Positions 37,285-47,298 of a DNA stretch of 64,000 nucleotides are shown here, one piece after another. The position numbers were made by a program, and so were the translations under genes. The notes below the pieces were generated by a model that ran no database searches, was not told the origin of the DNA, and saw only the letters and a list, made by a program, of their open reading frames with translations. The stretch lies in the NCBI GenBank assembly GCA_006384855.1, contig VCJN01001064.1, positions 101,472 through 165,471 on the forward strand. The letters run 5' to 3'. The first letter of the stretch is position 1. Each line of letters begins with the position of its first letter. Origin of the DNA: Tetraselmis striata. Its lineage: Eukaryota; Chlorophyta; Chlorodendrophyceae; Chlorodendrales; Chlorodendraceae.

Positions 37285-37311
37285 TGGCAAACAGTGCCTC
37301 CTTGGGTAAAT
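37285..37311 (+). repeat. B1 repeat
   Basis: 27 bp, TGGCAAACAGTGCC...GGGTAAAT, identical to B2 and abutting A2 with a 2-bp overlap. Confidence 0.92.
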
Positions 37312-37487
37312 GGTCAGATGTAGTCATCTAGAGGTTTACAGTACATTAGCTATGTTGTACTGCGCACGACCCCCGAGGTCGGCGCACGGACTAAGGCCTG
37401 CCGGCCCGCATCAGCACTACGACCTGAGGGATCCACCCTCGGGCACAGGCACTCTCTGCTTTGCGCTCGCCTCAACCGGCTCGCGCA
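37310..37487 (+). repeat. A2 repeat
   Basis: 178-bp copy of A1. Confidence 0.92.
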
Positions 37488-37582
37488 CCCACCCACCCTC
37501 AACCATCTTTTTGCGCTAGGAGACACCCAGGCCAAGCCTGTGGTTCTCGTCTTAGCCTCCAATGTAAGCGAGCTGACATTCT

Positions 37583-37609
37583 TGGCAAACAGTGCCTCCT
37601 TGGGTAAAT
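37583..37609 (+). repeat. B2 repeat, right end of the element
   Basis: 27-bp copy of B1, preceded by T so that TTGGCAAAC is present. Confidence 0.92.
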
Positions 37610-38182
37610 AACGGTTTATATCGGCCGTATGTTTGCAGTCAATACCTGTATACCTTAATAATCATATCGTCACACGTATAAATATATTGGATAGTCGACA
37701 TGTACAAGTACGGGTTCAGTACAGCGTGGCGGTTGATATGATGCGCGTGCTGCTGCCGACTTTGCGCGCCCTACCAGAAGCGACTAGTCGCTACCCGCCC
37801 GGTACTGCTGATATTATATTATTATGATGATGAATTTATGAGTACGAGGACTGGTATGAGCAGTAAGGATTACAGGTTCAGGGTAGTAGTCGTATTATTG
37901 CGACGCTTTTCTGGTGCGGTAAAAGCACAATACTCGTAGCAGCCGTGTAGCAGTATATTCGTATATTTCTCGTATGACATAATGGTACGAATGTGGTACG
38001 ACCAGAATAATTCAATTGGCCCAGAATGCGTCCGGGGATTGTTCTGCGCGCGGGGCAGGACGGATGCACGCGCGTAAGATCGAAGCGCGCCCGTACTGCA
38101 CGCGAGCATCGAATGGACCATAATATACAGGGGGGCAGAATAATGTGGGCAGAATAATTATCTCGGACCCTTCCCTCGCCCC
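37610..38182. other. Gap after the YR element
   Basis: AT-richer than its surroundings, with TAAGGATTACAGG at about 37864 (see 33396-34117). No gene is seen. Confidence 0.5.
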
Positions 38183-38707
38183 TTGGAGCCTTGGAGTGTA
38201 CAGCACGACGCTATCGCAGATGCCTTCCGCGATCACTGTGTTCACGACCTAGGTATCGCGGTACGGCGGGAGGTGGATGACTTGTTCCAGCAGGCAGTGC
38301 CTCTCGGCAACACCGTACCCAGGGATGAACTCAAGGACCTAGTGCCGGACGCAGAGCTCTCCCTTCCGGCGTTCAACGTCGTGACCGGGAGCTATGATCC
38401 CCGGAGCTTGAAGTCCACGCTGCTGGAGTTCAAGACTATGCGGTACGGGGTCAAGTACACTTCAGTGCCCCGGGCCACGGCTGTGGATCGGTTTGAGCGC
38501 TCCCTATTGGGCGACATACAACGGGGTTTGGCTGCGCGGGATGCGGCGTGGCACAACACAGAGCCCGGACAGAAGGGTCCTCTTCGAGACATCCTGGATA
38601 TGTCGGAGTACACGGGCATGGTCTTCGGCACAGTGGGTGAGGTGAGCAAGGTGGTGCACCGCACAGAGCGTGGTATCGCATGCTTGCACTGTGAGATTCA
38701 GATGTGA
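38183..38707 (+). CDS. Unknown ORF with a possible PD-(D/E)XK nuclease-like core
   Basis: 174 residues, open from ATG 38183 to TGA 38707. The core reads VPDAELSLPAF ... LKSTLLEFKTMRYGVKYTS, then a helical Arg-rich segment (AVDRFERSLLGDIQRGLAAR). An acidic residue followed by ExK fits a PD-(D/E)XK fold, as in restriction-like endonucleases of some retroelements, but this is inference. I see no RT next to it. It could be a remnant of a larger transposon protein. Confidence 0.4.
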   Translation: MEPWSVQHDAIADAFRDHCVHDLGIAVRREVDDLFQQAVPLGNTVPRDELKDLVPDAELSLPAFNVVTGSYDPRSLKSTLLEFKTMRYGVKYTSVPRATAVDRFERSLLGDIQRGLAARDAAWHNTEPGQKGPLRDILDMSEYTGMVFGTVGEVSKVVHRTERGIACLHCEIQM

Positions 38708-39414
38708 CATACAGGTGACGAAGCACTACTACTAGCGACTATTATTTATCCGTGAAGGCTGCGCTGCTGGTGGCGGCACGTCCATCCAGTTACGTGCGAG
38801 TACATCCGGCGTTATTGCCGGCGGGCGATAAATCCTTTTTGTCATCATTCTGGTAGTCGTACCAGCCCGGTGAAGCGTACATGGCACTGACGTACAAGGT
38901 ACAAGGTTGTCCGTGTAGTACCGGGTAGTACGCGATATATTTATTACGCCGGTACCGGGGATGTAGTACCCGGTACCCGGTACCCGGGCACGAACCCTAG
39001 TCGTCCTGTGGATAACTACGACTATTAGTACATGGGAGCGCAAATCGCAGCCGTACGTACTTGGTAACACTGGGGAATTTGTAGTACTAGTACTGCTGAT
39101 CGGGCCTGCCAGCCGTCCGATCAAAGGTCATCAGATGGGCGGTTTGGCTGCCATGTTTTGCCAAAGAGTGCTCACGTTACATAAATATTCGCGAGGGGGA
39201 GGGCGGGGGCAGGCAGCGGTTTGCCGAAGAATGATTGAATTACAATATTCGCGACAGCTGCCATCGGGGGATGTGGCCCCGGGGGGGGGGGGGGGGGGGG
39301 GGGGGTGCGGGGGCGGGGGGACCACGCCCGCCCCGCCCCCCCCCGCCCCCCCTCGCCGCCAGCCGCTCCCGCCTGGGGGGGGGGGGGGGGGGGGGGGGGT
39401 AAAGGGGGCGGGGG
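38708..39414. other. Gap with GTAC-rich repeats and homopolymer runs
   Basis: GGTACCGGG/GTACCCGG words cluster at 38880-39000. Long G runs lie at 39281-39305 and 39377-39399, with C-rich blocks between. No gene is seen. Confidence 0.5.
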
Positions 39415-40020
39415 CTACTGCTTGTTCTTGTTCTTGCGTGCCCGGGGGACCCTCCGCTTCGACGATCTCGCTGCCTCCGCCTCCGCCTCCGCCTCCGCCT
39501 GCGCCTCCGACTCCGCCTCCGACTCCGCGACCGTCAGTTTCTTACCTCGGCGTTTCTTCACTGGCCTCTTCCGCTTCTTGTCATCCGTCAGTGTCTTCAC
39601 CACCCCGGGAGGCTGTGCCGTCGACGACGCCGCCATGAGCTTCCTTACCTTGGCGTCGGGACGCCCCCTGTGCCCAGACACCCACAACAAGCCACAATCG
39701 TTTCGCCTTTAAGCGGTTGAGGATGCGGCCTCCTCGGCCACCACGAGTTGCGCCGCTGGCACTGTGGAAGCCTTGGCGTTGAGGTGGGCCTTACGGCGCT
39801 CCCGGACGAACCTGCGCGCGGCACAAGTTAGCCACGAGTGGGTGCGTGCTAATGCGGAGGATGGAGTGTTTTGTTGCGCGCCCACCTTGTCACGGGTTTC
39901 CTCATGTCTTTCTCGTCCTCCTCGATGCCGGCGGCGCGGACACGCGAGACAACAAGGCTCGCCGCCCACTTTTGCCCGGGGGGGCGAGGTCGGCCATGGC
40001 GCTGTGAGCGGTGAAGGGGG
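39415..40020 (-). CDS. Possible spliced minus-strand gene, unknown, basic/acidic C-terminal exon nearby
   Basis: One exon frame (about 40010-39888) reads KWAASLVVSRVRAAGIEEDE and KDMRKPVTR up to a GTGGGC donor. After CGCGCAG at about 39813 the frame FVRERRKAHLNAKASTVPAA continues in phase to a stop at 39709. Further downstream another frame (39690-39415) is Lys/Arg-rich, then has an Ala/Glu repeat (ESEAESEAQAEAEAEAEAEA) and ends RARKNKNKQ. Whether these belong together is unclear. No family is recognised. Confidence 0.35.
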
Positions 40021-40290
40021 TGGGGGGGGGGGGGGCGGGGGGGGGGGGGGGGGGCGGCCGAGGTGGAGAAACTAACACCCAGTCGACGACCGCCTTCCGC
40101 AGCAGTCAACGACACATCGGAGGCGAGGAGCAGCGCGCCACTACTATTTATATGCACGTATTGTCAAGAGCTAGTCGGTGCGGCATTGTGTCGGTGTAAT
40201 TTCGCAATGTTTATTGTTGAAGTAGCACGGCGTAATGGATACAGCGAGTGAATCCGGGATAATGTGTGCGACGAATGTGCGCGCGCAGCG

Positions 40291-40337
40291 TTGTGCGGCG
40301 GTGTGCGGCGGTGTGCGGCGGTGTGCGGCGGTGTGCA
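40291..40337 (+). repeat. 10-bp tandem repeat
   Basis: About five units of GGTGTGCGGC in a row. Confidence 0.9.
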
Positions 40338-40454
40338 CCGATGTTAATATAGTGTGAATATTATATCGGCCGTAGACGATCAGGTCTGGCAGCACCGCCC
40401 GTGCTTGTAAATAAGCGACAATGGGTCTAGTCTCCCGCTAGTCTGTGCACCGCA

Positions 40455-41220
40455 AGTGCACTCCGCAAGCCTCGCCTCCATCCGCGTCGGAACCGGTAGT
40501 AAGTGTTGTTGTGTGCGCACATCGTGACAACATTACACGGTGGCAATTGCAATTATTAGCGGTGGATAATGTGAAGGCGTTTTCGAAATCGACAGAGAAT
40601 GAGGCGGTGCTGGCGGAGTGCATTGGCGGTGCACAGAATAGCGTGTTGCTGGGGTTTTGGCTGCATCGGACGCCGTATTCCCACCCATCCGGCACGGAAT
40701 GTCCGGTTTTCACACATTTGTGTGTTAATAAAGCAGTGTGAATATTACGCGTCTTTTACGCCGGGTGGGTGGGCATCCGGCGTCCGATGCACCCCAATTA
40801 TTTGCAGCACGCTACTCTACGCACCCCCAACGCACTCCGCAAGCCTCGCCTCCATCCGCGTCGGAACCGGTAGTAAGTGTTGTTGTGTGCGCACATCGTG
40901 ACAACATTACACGGTGGCAATTGCAATTAGCGGTGGGTAATGTGAAGGCGTTTTCGAAATCGACAGAGAATGAGGCGGTGCTGGCGGAGTGCATTGGCGG
41001 TGCACAGAATAGCGTGTTGCTGGGGTTTTGGCTGCATCGGACGCCGTATTCCCACCCATCCGGCACGGAATGTCCGGTTTTCACACATTTGCGTGTGAAT
41101 ATATATAGTGTGAATATTACGTAGGCGTCTTTTACGCTGGGTGGATGGGCATCCGGCGTCCGATGCACCCCGAATCTCACCAACACGCTACTCTACGCAC
41201 CCCCAACGCATTCCGCCAGC
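40455..41220 (+). repeat. Tandem repeat of about 375 bp, two full copies plus a partial third
   Basis: The block starting CTCCGCAAGCCTCGCCTCC at 40461 recurs at 40835, and a diverged start recurs at 41211. Copies 1 and 2 are nearly identical, including GCGTTTTCGAAATCGACAGA and GGCATCCGGCGTCCGATGCA. The copies have parallel open frames (40445-40741 and 40738-41124) but no known product. Confidence 0.85.
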
Positions 41221-42211
41221 CCCCCCTCTTTCCGCGCAGGTCCTACGTTCCATTGTATGTATATACATACGTACATGTATTGCTCCGAAACCAGCCCAAA
41301 CTTTATGAGTGCACAAGTGTAAATGGGGGGGGGGGGGGGGGGGGGGGGGGATGTGGCGGCGGGGCATCCACTCACACATACCCCGGCGATGCATGACAAA
41401 TATTACATGCCGTGGCGGGTCGGCGGGCCGACCCGGCGGGCCGACCCGGCGGGGGGGGGGGGGGGGGGGGGGGGGGGGCGTCTATTCAACTACACGTGCG
41501 ACAGTGTCGTTTCGTGGAGCAGTATATGTGCCCGGCCTCATTTATACCGCCCCCTACCTGCGCTGCATGGTCTACCCCTAAGAATTACTTAGCACAAACC
41601 GCCATTACTTAATAGGAACCTAGCACAGCCAGGCTTATATGCCCGCTTTCCCGATCAACTTCTACGCACTTTCCGTCCCTCAACCGCCGGACATGGGGGT
41701 TAAGCCGCCAGCCTCGGCAGTTGCTTAGCCAGACTTGGCATCCCGTACCGTGTCCATGGCTTCGCAGCTCTGCCGCTGGCACACGCCGAGTCCGGCGCTT
41801 GCTGCCGCGGGGTTGCGCACGCATGCACGCACGGTAATACGCCGCCGACGCCGCCACGCTTACTTCCACCACCTTCGCCAGCCGCAGCTTCGCACGCCTT
41901 TCCGCCGACATACGAAACGCACGAATCCCCCCCCGTCCCCGCGTCATGTATATTATATTCGAGGCGACTATGCGGGGCGCAGCACACGCCGCGGCGTGGG
42001 TCGGCGGAGCGACAGGCGGCGGGAGCCCTAATGGCCGGGCAGTATCCACACCCACACAGGCACCGCCGCTCACCTCCGACGCGGATGAACCGCCTCCCAA
42101 AGGAAACATGCCGGTTGGTGGTAAGCCCAGCAGGCGTGCGTGGGGTGCCGGCGCCGGTACTGGTGCGACGGAGCTGTCGCGTCAGGAACCGCACCGCATG
42201 TGGAGCAACAC

Positions 42212-42841
42212 ATGGCGGTGCCGGCCCCACCTATGTCTAGGGCCACCTCCTCACAACACCCCGCCACGACGGCGTCGGCCACCGCCGACGGCGCCGTTGC
42301 GGGGGGGGACGCCCTGCCAGGCGACGATGATGCGCCTGGTGCGCCGCGTCAGGAGGCGGAGGAGGCCGTGGTCGAGGCGACTGATCGGGCTGAGGGGGTT
42401 GTCGAGGCGAGCGAGGCTGCGCTCGCGCCACCCGCCCCGCAGCCACCTGCGGGACATGCCGACTTGCTCGTCGCCATGTTGACCGGAGCACTACGAGCAG
42501 TGGCGGGAGGCGGCCACATGCACTATCATGTGCGTGTCCTGGCCGGACGCCCGTCATGCGTGGACTGCGGCCAACGGACGGACTGGGAGTGTTGCTGCGA
42601 CGGCACCCCGGCTTTGTGCGGCCCCAAGTACCCATGCATGGCGACCCATCAGCGGGCAGTCCCCTGCCCGACCACGGCCACGAAGAGGGCGGAGTTCCGC
42701 CATGTCAGGGACGCGTTCCACGACGCGACTCGCGCCGCCGTGTGTGAGGCTTCCGAGAAGGCACGCGCGGCTGGTAGGGTGCGCAGGGTGAGGCGGCGGA
42801 CGGCCCAGGAGCTGAAGGAGAGCGAGACATGCCGTCAGTGA
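42212..42841 (+). CDS. Cys-rich ORF, possibly a transposon-derived zinc-binding protein
   Basis: 209 residues from the ATG at 42212. An Ala/Glu-rich region (residues 1-90) is followed by a cysteine cluster, CVDCGQRTDWECCCDGTPAL then CGPKYPCMATHQRAVPC, and an Arg/Lys-rich tail. The CxxC...C.C...LC....C...H order recalls the C-terminal Cys-rich domain of piggyBac-type transposases, but no transposase core is visible beside it. Could be a broken 3' part of such a gene. Confidence 0.4.
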   Translation: MAVPAPPMSRATSSQHPATTASATADGAVAGGDALPGDDDAPGAPRQEAEEAVVEATDRAEGVVEASEAALAPPAPQPPAGHADLLVAMLTGALRAVAGGGHMHYHVRVLAGRPSCVDCGQRTDWECCCDGTPALCGPKYPCMATHQRAVPCPTTATKRAEFRHVRDAFHDATRAAVCEASEKARAAGRVRRVRRRTAQELKESETCRQ

Positions 42842-42883
42842 GGTCGGGCGCAATGTCATTGGGTGGGGCACACGGACGTGTAA

Positions 42884-43190
42884 CACTTGCACTTTGCGCG
42901 TACTGCTGGGTTACATCCAGGCTGCGTCACACTATGCAACCGGAAAGGCTGCGTTGCTACTGCAAACAATGCGACGCCTCACTCTGTAGCAACCGCTGCC
43001 GCGCCTATCCCACAGCCGCTGCCCCCCCCCCCCCCCCCCCCGCGCGGGATCCCCGCCATCAGCAGCTTGCACTTGCACTTTGCGCGTACTGCTGGGTTAC
43101 ATCCAGGCGGCGTCACACCGGAAAGGCTGCGTTGCTACTGCAAACGATGCTACGCCTCACTCGGTAGCAACCGCTGCCCCGCCCATCCCA
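42884..43190 (+). repeat. Duplicated segment of about 125 bp coding a Cys-rich motif
   Basis: 42884-43009 and 43070-43190 are near-copies, separated by a poly-C run. In one frame both encode GLHPG... and RLRCYCKxCxASLxSNRC. Substitutions between the copies include coding-neutral and coding changes. Confidence 0.8.
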
Positions 43191-43560
43191 CTCGGGATGC
43201 TGAGAGCAGCTAAAGGGCACCGGGGGCGGGGCAAGAGGGAGCAGGGCCAATGATTGTGGAAGAGCGGGGACCCGCTTGCATGCCATCGTATTATATCTTG
43301 CACAATATCTGTTGCTGCACTCATATCTCACATCACTAGCTTAGCTATAGTGATTCCCCCCCCCCCCCCCCCCCCCGCACCGCGTACGCACAAGCCTGGG
43401 TATACGCATCAACTGCCCGCCGGGATGAGAAACTGGTATTGGTAGTGTGTCTGTGGGGTGGAGGGGGGGGGGGCAAAAGAGCTGCCAATTGCTGCCAAGC
43501 TGGTGCGTTACATTGGGGCAGGCGCTGGGCAGACAATTGGGGCTCGCTTCAGAGCATTGT

Positions 43561-45434
43561 CTAGTGCCTATGCGGCTGCGCCGCCTCCGCCGCATGCAGA
43601 CTCTGCGGGCTCACCAGCACCGCCACCTCATTCATGCGGCCCTGCATCCCGCAGCCCGCCGCCGTCAGCCAGATCAGAGGTATCCAGAAGCCAGTGCTGG
43701 GGTTGTTGCGGCATGACCGCATAGTTTTCAGCGGCTGCCGTCCACAGCTTGTAATGCATCCCTTTCCGCCGATTCCGCTGTATGCGCTGTCTTGGCGCCG
43801 CGCTGCCCCGGCCGCCGCGCCTTGGCGCCGCGCTGCCCCGGCCGCCGCGCCTTGGCGCCGCGCTGCCCCGGCCGCCGCGCCTTGGCGCCGCGCTGCCCCG
43901 GCCGCCGCGCCTTGGCGCCGCGCTGCCCCGGCCGCCGCGCCTTGGCGCCGCGCGGGGTATCGAGTCCTCCCCTCCCTAGTGAGCGCGTCCACCTGCGCCT
44001 TGCGCTCGGGGCCGTCCTCCTCCGTCACCACATTCTGCAACCCCCACCGCGTGACGAACCACGCAGCTCCTTGCATGCGCTTGTACATGTGCCCAAGCAC
44101 CGCCTAGGGACGCGAAGCTCCTTCTCGGTCATGATCGCCTTCACCCGGGCCTCCTCGAGCAGCGGACCGGCGTTAAGAATGGAAAACGTTTCCATGTGGT
44201 GCAAGCAGTCCTCCATGACCCAGCCGGACTGCACCGTCACCTTGCCTGACCCTGCAGTCATGGAGGGGAATGCCGTCACGCCCACGCCCACGCCCACGCC
44301 CACGCCCGGGGGGGGGGGGGGGGGGGGGTTACCTTTCGATTCTTGGACACTGCAAACGAAGGGCGCAACCCGCGTTCAAAGTTGCTGGGTATCGGGACTA
44401 AAGCCTGGCGCCGGTCTTCCTGCTTCATAGCTCGGAATCCAATGTGGCCCTGCACGGTGACAAATTTCCTCCAGAAGTCCCTTCCCAAGCCAAAAAAAAA
44501 CAGGTGGAACGGCGCGAGGGGGAAGAGGTTGATCATGCTGACATAGCCCAGGACCACATGCACATGGCACACGCCATGGCAGCCAGTGTTCTGCTTGGCC
44601 TCCGCCAGCCGGGTTGTGTTGAACGCACGCCGGGCAAGGTGCGTGATTCACTGGACAAGTCATCGCCTTGATGGACGGTTACCAAGCGAGCCTCCCCGTC
44701 CGCATCCACAGTGGGGTGCTCCTGGGCAGCCGCCATAGCCTCCACAACCTGCCACGCCGACCGGGTGGGTGCGTGTGATTCCATACAACCGCAGTTGAGT
44801 GGTGCCACCAGCACGCAGGCCGGGCCCACTCACCTCTGAACGCAGAAGGTCCACAATGTCACCGTCCTCGAAAACAGCGCGCCACTGGGTCGCCCCGCCG
44901 TAGTCCTCCAACACCCACTCGGTAACGACGCCGGTTATCACGCCGTAGTGCCATACTCCCCGGAACTTCTTGGCGATGACCTTCATGTAGAAGTCGCCGG
45001 GATCGCCTTTCCATATCACGCCCTCATCGCGGGTTCGACGCCCGCCGGCGGCCACGCAGGCGCGTCGATGTCCATACCGTCTTCGCCAACGGGGTCCTCC
45101 CCCACGCCCATCACATCGTCCACCTTCGAGCCGCCGTCGTCCGAGACCGGCGCCGGCGGGCCGTTTCCGACGGCTGCAGCTACTCCTGCTGCCGCGCTTG
45201 TTGCTGCTGTTGCTGCTGCTGCTGCTGCCGCCCCTGCTGCTGCTGCTTGTGATAAGGCGGCCTTGCGGCGCAACTTAGCCGCACGCTTCAACGAGTGGCT
45301 ACAGTTCGGGTATTTCCGGAAGTGCCGCTCTCGCGCCGTCCTTTCACTACTACCCGTCACGATGCCGTGGCAGTGCTTGCATGTGTACACGCCATCCTTC
45401 GACACACTCGCTATCCATCCCTTTGCCGGCATGC
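43561..45434 (-). pseudogene. Decayed transposon-like gene with a zinc-finger start and a Tudor/chromo-like segment
   Basis: The N-terminal part (ATG 45434) has YTCKHCHGIVTGSSERTARE and HFRKYPNC, a BED-like C2-H-C pattern, then an Ala-rich linker. In a different frame follows a segment FRGVWHYGVITG ... WRAVFEDGDIVDLLRSE up to a GTGAGT donor at about 44833, which looks Tudor/chromo-like. Next comes VVLGYVSMINLFPLAPFHLF ... GLGRDFWRKF up to a GTAACC donor at 44331 followed by a C run. The last pieces are VMEDCLHHMETFSILNAGPL and MYKRMQGAAWFVTRWG, running into the 30-bp repeat. I could not join all pieces in phase, so the gene is probably broken. Family unknown. Confidence 0.4.
43791..43953 (-). 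repeat. 30-bp tandem repeat, five full units plus a partial
   Basis: Units start at 43791, 43821, 43851, 43881, 43911 and 43941 and are identical. On the minus strand each unit keeps the frame of the transposon-like gene and codes RRQGAAAGAA. Confidence 0.97.
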
Positions 45435-47252
45435 CTGCTGCCGCGCGCGGGGGGCGGGGGGGGGGTTGAGAGTTGGGGTGGATGTAACCCACCACCGGCA
45501 GGCAACACAGATGCGAGTGCGCGGCTGTCCGCGCTTGATTCAACGGTGAGCGGCGGTGACCGTGAGGCGACCCCGTACTTCATGCGCGTGCTGGGGCGTT
45601 ACACAATCATCAGCAGTTAGGGCGGCTGCATTAAAACGCGCACCTACGAACACCACCTACCGCCTACCACCTACCGTACCACCTACATCCGCCCACACCT
45701 CCGCCCGTCGTGCCGCACATCGCGGCACACCGCGGGGTCAGCGGTCAGCGATGTGCGGTCAGCGATGTGCGGCGATGTGCAATGAGTGCGTACATCCGCC
45801 TGTACTTAGCCCGGGTGCTCCGCGTCGGCGGGCGACACGCGAGCCCGCGTGCGCATATCAATTTGATGAAATTATGGAAACGAGAAATTCATATAGTACT
45901 TTACAGGTCGCGCGCGATAGTCGTGGCTACTGGGTATGAAATCCACGTCCCTCGTCCGTCCCGTATCGTCCCCGTATGTCGTCGTTCGTCACCAGTAGGG
46001 CACATTTACGTCACATCTGAATCTCACAGTGTATGGCGGGCTGCCTCTCTAGGCTAGCGACTAGCGTTAGCAGCCGAAACCCCTGCTTGGCGCATCCCCT
46101 TGCGACATTGGGAGGGGATGTTGACACCAGTGCTGCTGCCACTGCTGTACACCAGACAATGTAGCTAGGGTATGCGTATTAGTACTTTAGCACATTTCTG
46201 AGTGGTACGAGCACCGTGCTACGCACGCGCCGCGGGCACCGCATGGCGCCCGCCATATAGGCGTTCGGCGCACCGGGCCTGCTCACTTCTCTGTAACCAG
46301 ACACTCTCCCGGCTATGGGCTTCCGCCTCCCAACCCCGACGTGCGACATGGACCAACACGTCGGTTGCGGGGAGGTTGCGCATGACAGAATGGGCTTGTA
46401 ATCGCCGTATCTACAGTGTAATCGCCACTTTTCTGCTAGGCTCGGTAGTCTCATTGGCGTGACCGGCTGGCCGCGGTGGGTAATTTAAGGCTACCAGTAG
46501 CATGTCTCATCCCCACAATACATCGTACCCACATCGCGGCTGGCACGGCAACCCGTAACGTGTGGTACTTGCGCCACACTGTACTTTAACGCCTCAGCAC
46601 ACGCTCCGTGACGACGCCGCAACGGCCGACGGCCTCAAACCGCCGGCTGAATTGCTGCAAGTCCCGCCGCAATCGAATCGCAATTGCCGGAGCGCCAGTG
46701 AGTATCTTCTACCCACCACCCCGCCCTTGCGAGCCGCCGGCGCCGAGTAGTGGCGTGCCATGGGGCGTCCTAACTCCAAGCGCCGTATTCCTGGGGGCAA
46801 GGAGGGCTGGACGCCTGCCATGAGGACTTGAGAAGCGGCGATAAAGAGAGTGCGCTGCGGCGTGTGTGGGGCCCCTGTCTCGAGGACTCGCTTCTACGAC
46901 ACTCACAGGTAGACGGAGGCGTGCGCCCAGCCTCCGGACACCGCCGCGCCTGTCGCAGCCGGTGGTGATGGCGCCACTGTGCACCGTACGTCCGTCACGC
47001 CTCTGCTCCGTCCGGACCCGGTCAAACCGAAACGCGGGGCGAGCCGGGTGATGCATCGATTCTGTCGCCGCCGCCATCCTCCCCGCCTCTTTCTCCGCCG
47101 CTCCCGTCTCCCCGAAACGAATCAGCGAGCCCCGCACGACCCAGCGGAGGGGAGGGGCGTTCGGTGTCGTCTGATATGGTGGCCCGGCAGCAGGAAAAAA
47201 GGCAATTATTGAGTCAAAATGGGCACATTTATGGACTCAAAATTGCACCCCC
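45435..47252. other. Stretch without a confident gene
   Basis: GC-rich, with short overlapping open frames on both strands. Contains a small direct repeat of GGTCAGCGATGTGC near 45740-45775. No protein family is recognised. Confidence 0.4.
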
Positions 47253-47255
47253 CTT

Positions 47256-47298
47256 AACTCAAAATTGTACCCCTTTTCGGGGGGTGCAAATTTGAGTT
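47256..47298. repeat. Inverted repeat (hairpin)
   Basis: AACTCAAAATTGTACCCC pairs with GGGGTGCAAATTTGAGTT across a 7-nt loop, with two or three mismatches. A further ACTCAAAATTGCACCCCCC lies just upstream at 47234. It may be the end of a mobile element. Confidence 0.7.

Larger units (their letters stand above)
34118..37609 (+). mobile_element. Young YR retroelement with split direct repeats and no RT core
   Basis: Structure A1 (34118-34295), gag-like ORF, RNase H tail and linker, tyrosine recombinase, B1 (37285-37311), A2 (37310-37487), B2 (37583-37609). A1 and A2 are 178 bp and appear identical; B1 and B2 are 27 bp and identical. This A1...B1-A2-B2 order is the hallmark of PAT/Ngaro-like DIRS-order elements, which integrate through a circular intermediate using the recombinase rather than a DDE integrase. 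The reverse-transcriptase and most of the RNase H region are missing, so this copy probably depends on another element for cDNA synthesis. Confidence 0.85.
40021..42211. other. Repeat-rich stretch without a confident gene
   Basis: Holds poly-G runs (40024-40053 region, 41325-41350, 41451-41478), a 10-bp tandem repeat (40291-40337) and two and a half copies of a repeat of about 375 bp (40455-41220). Open frames over the repeats are duplicates of each other rather than a gene. Confidence 0.5.
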
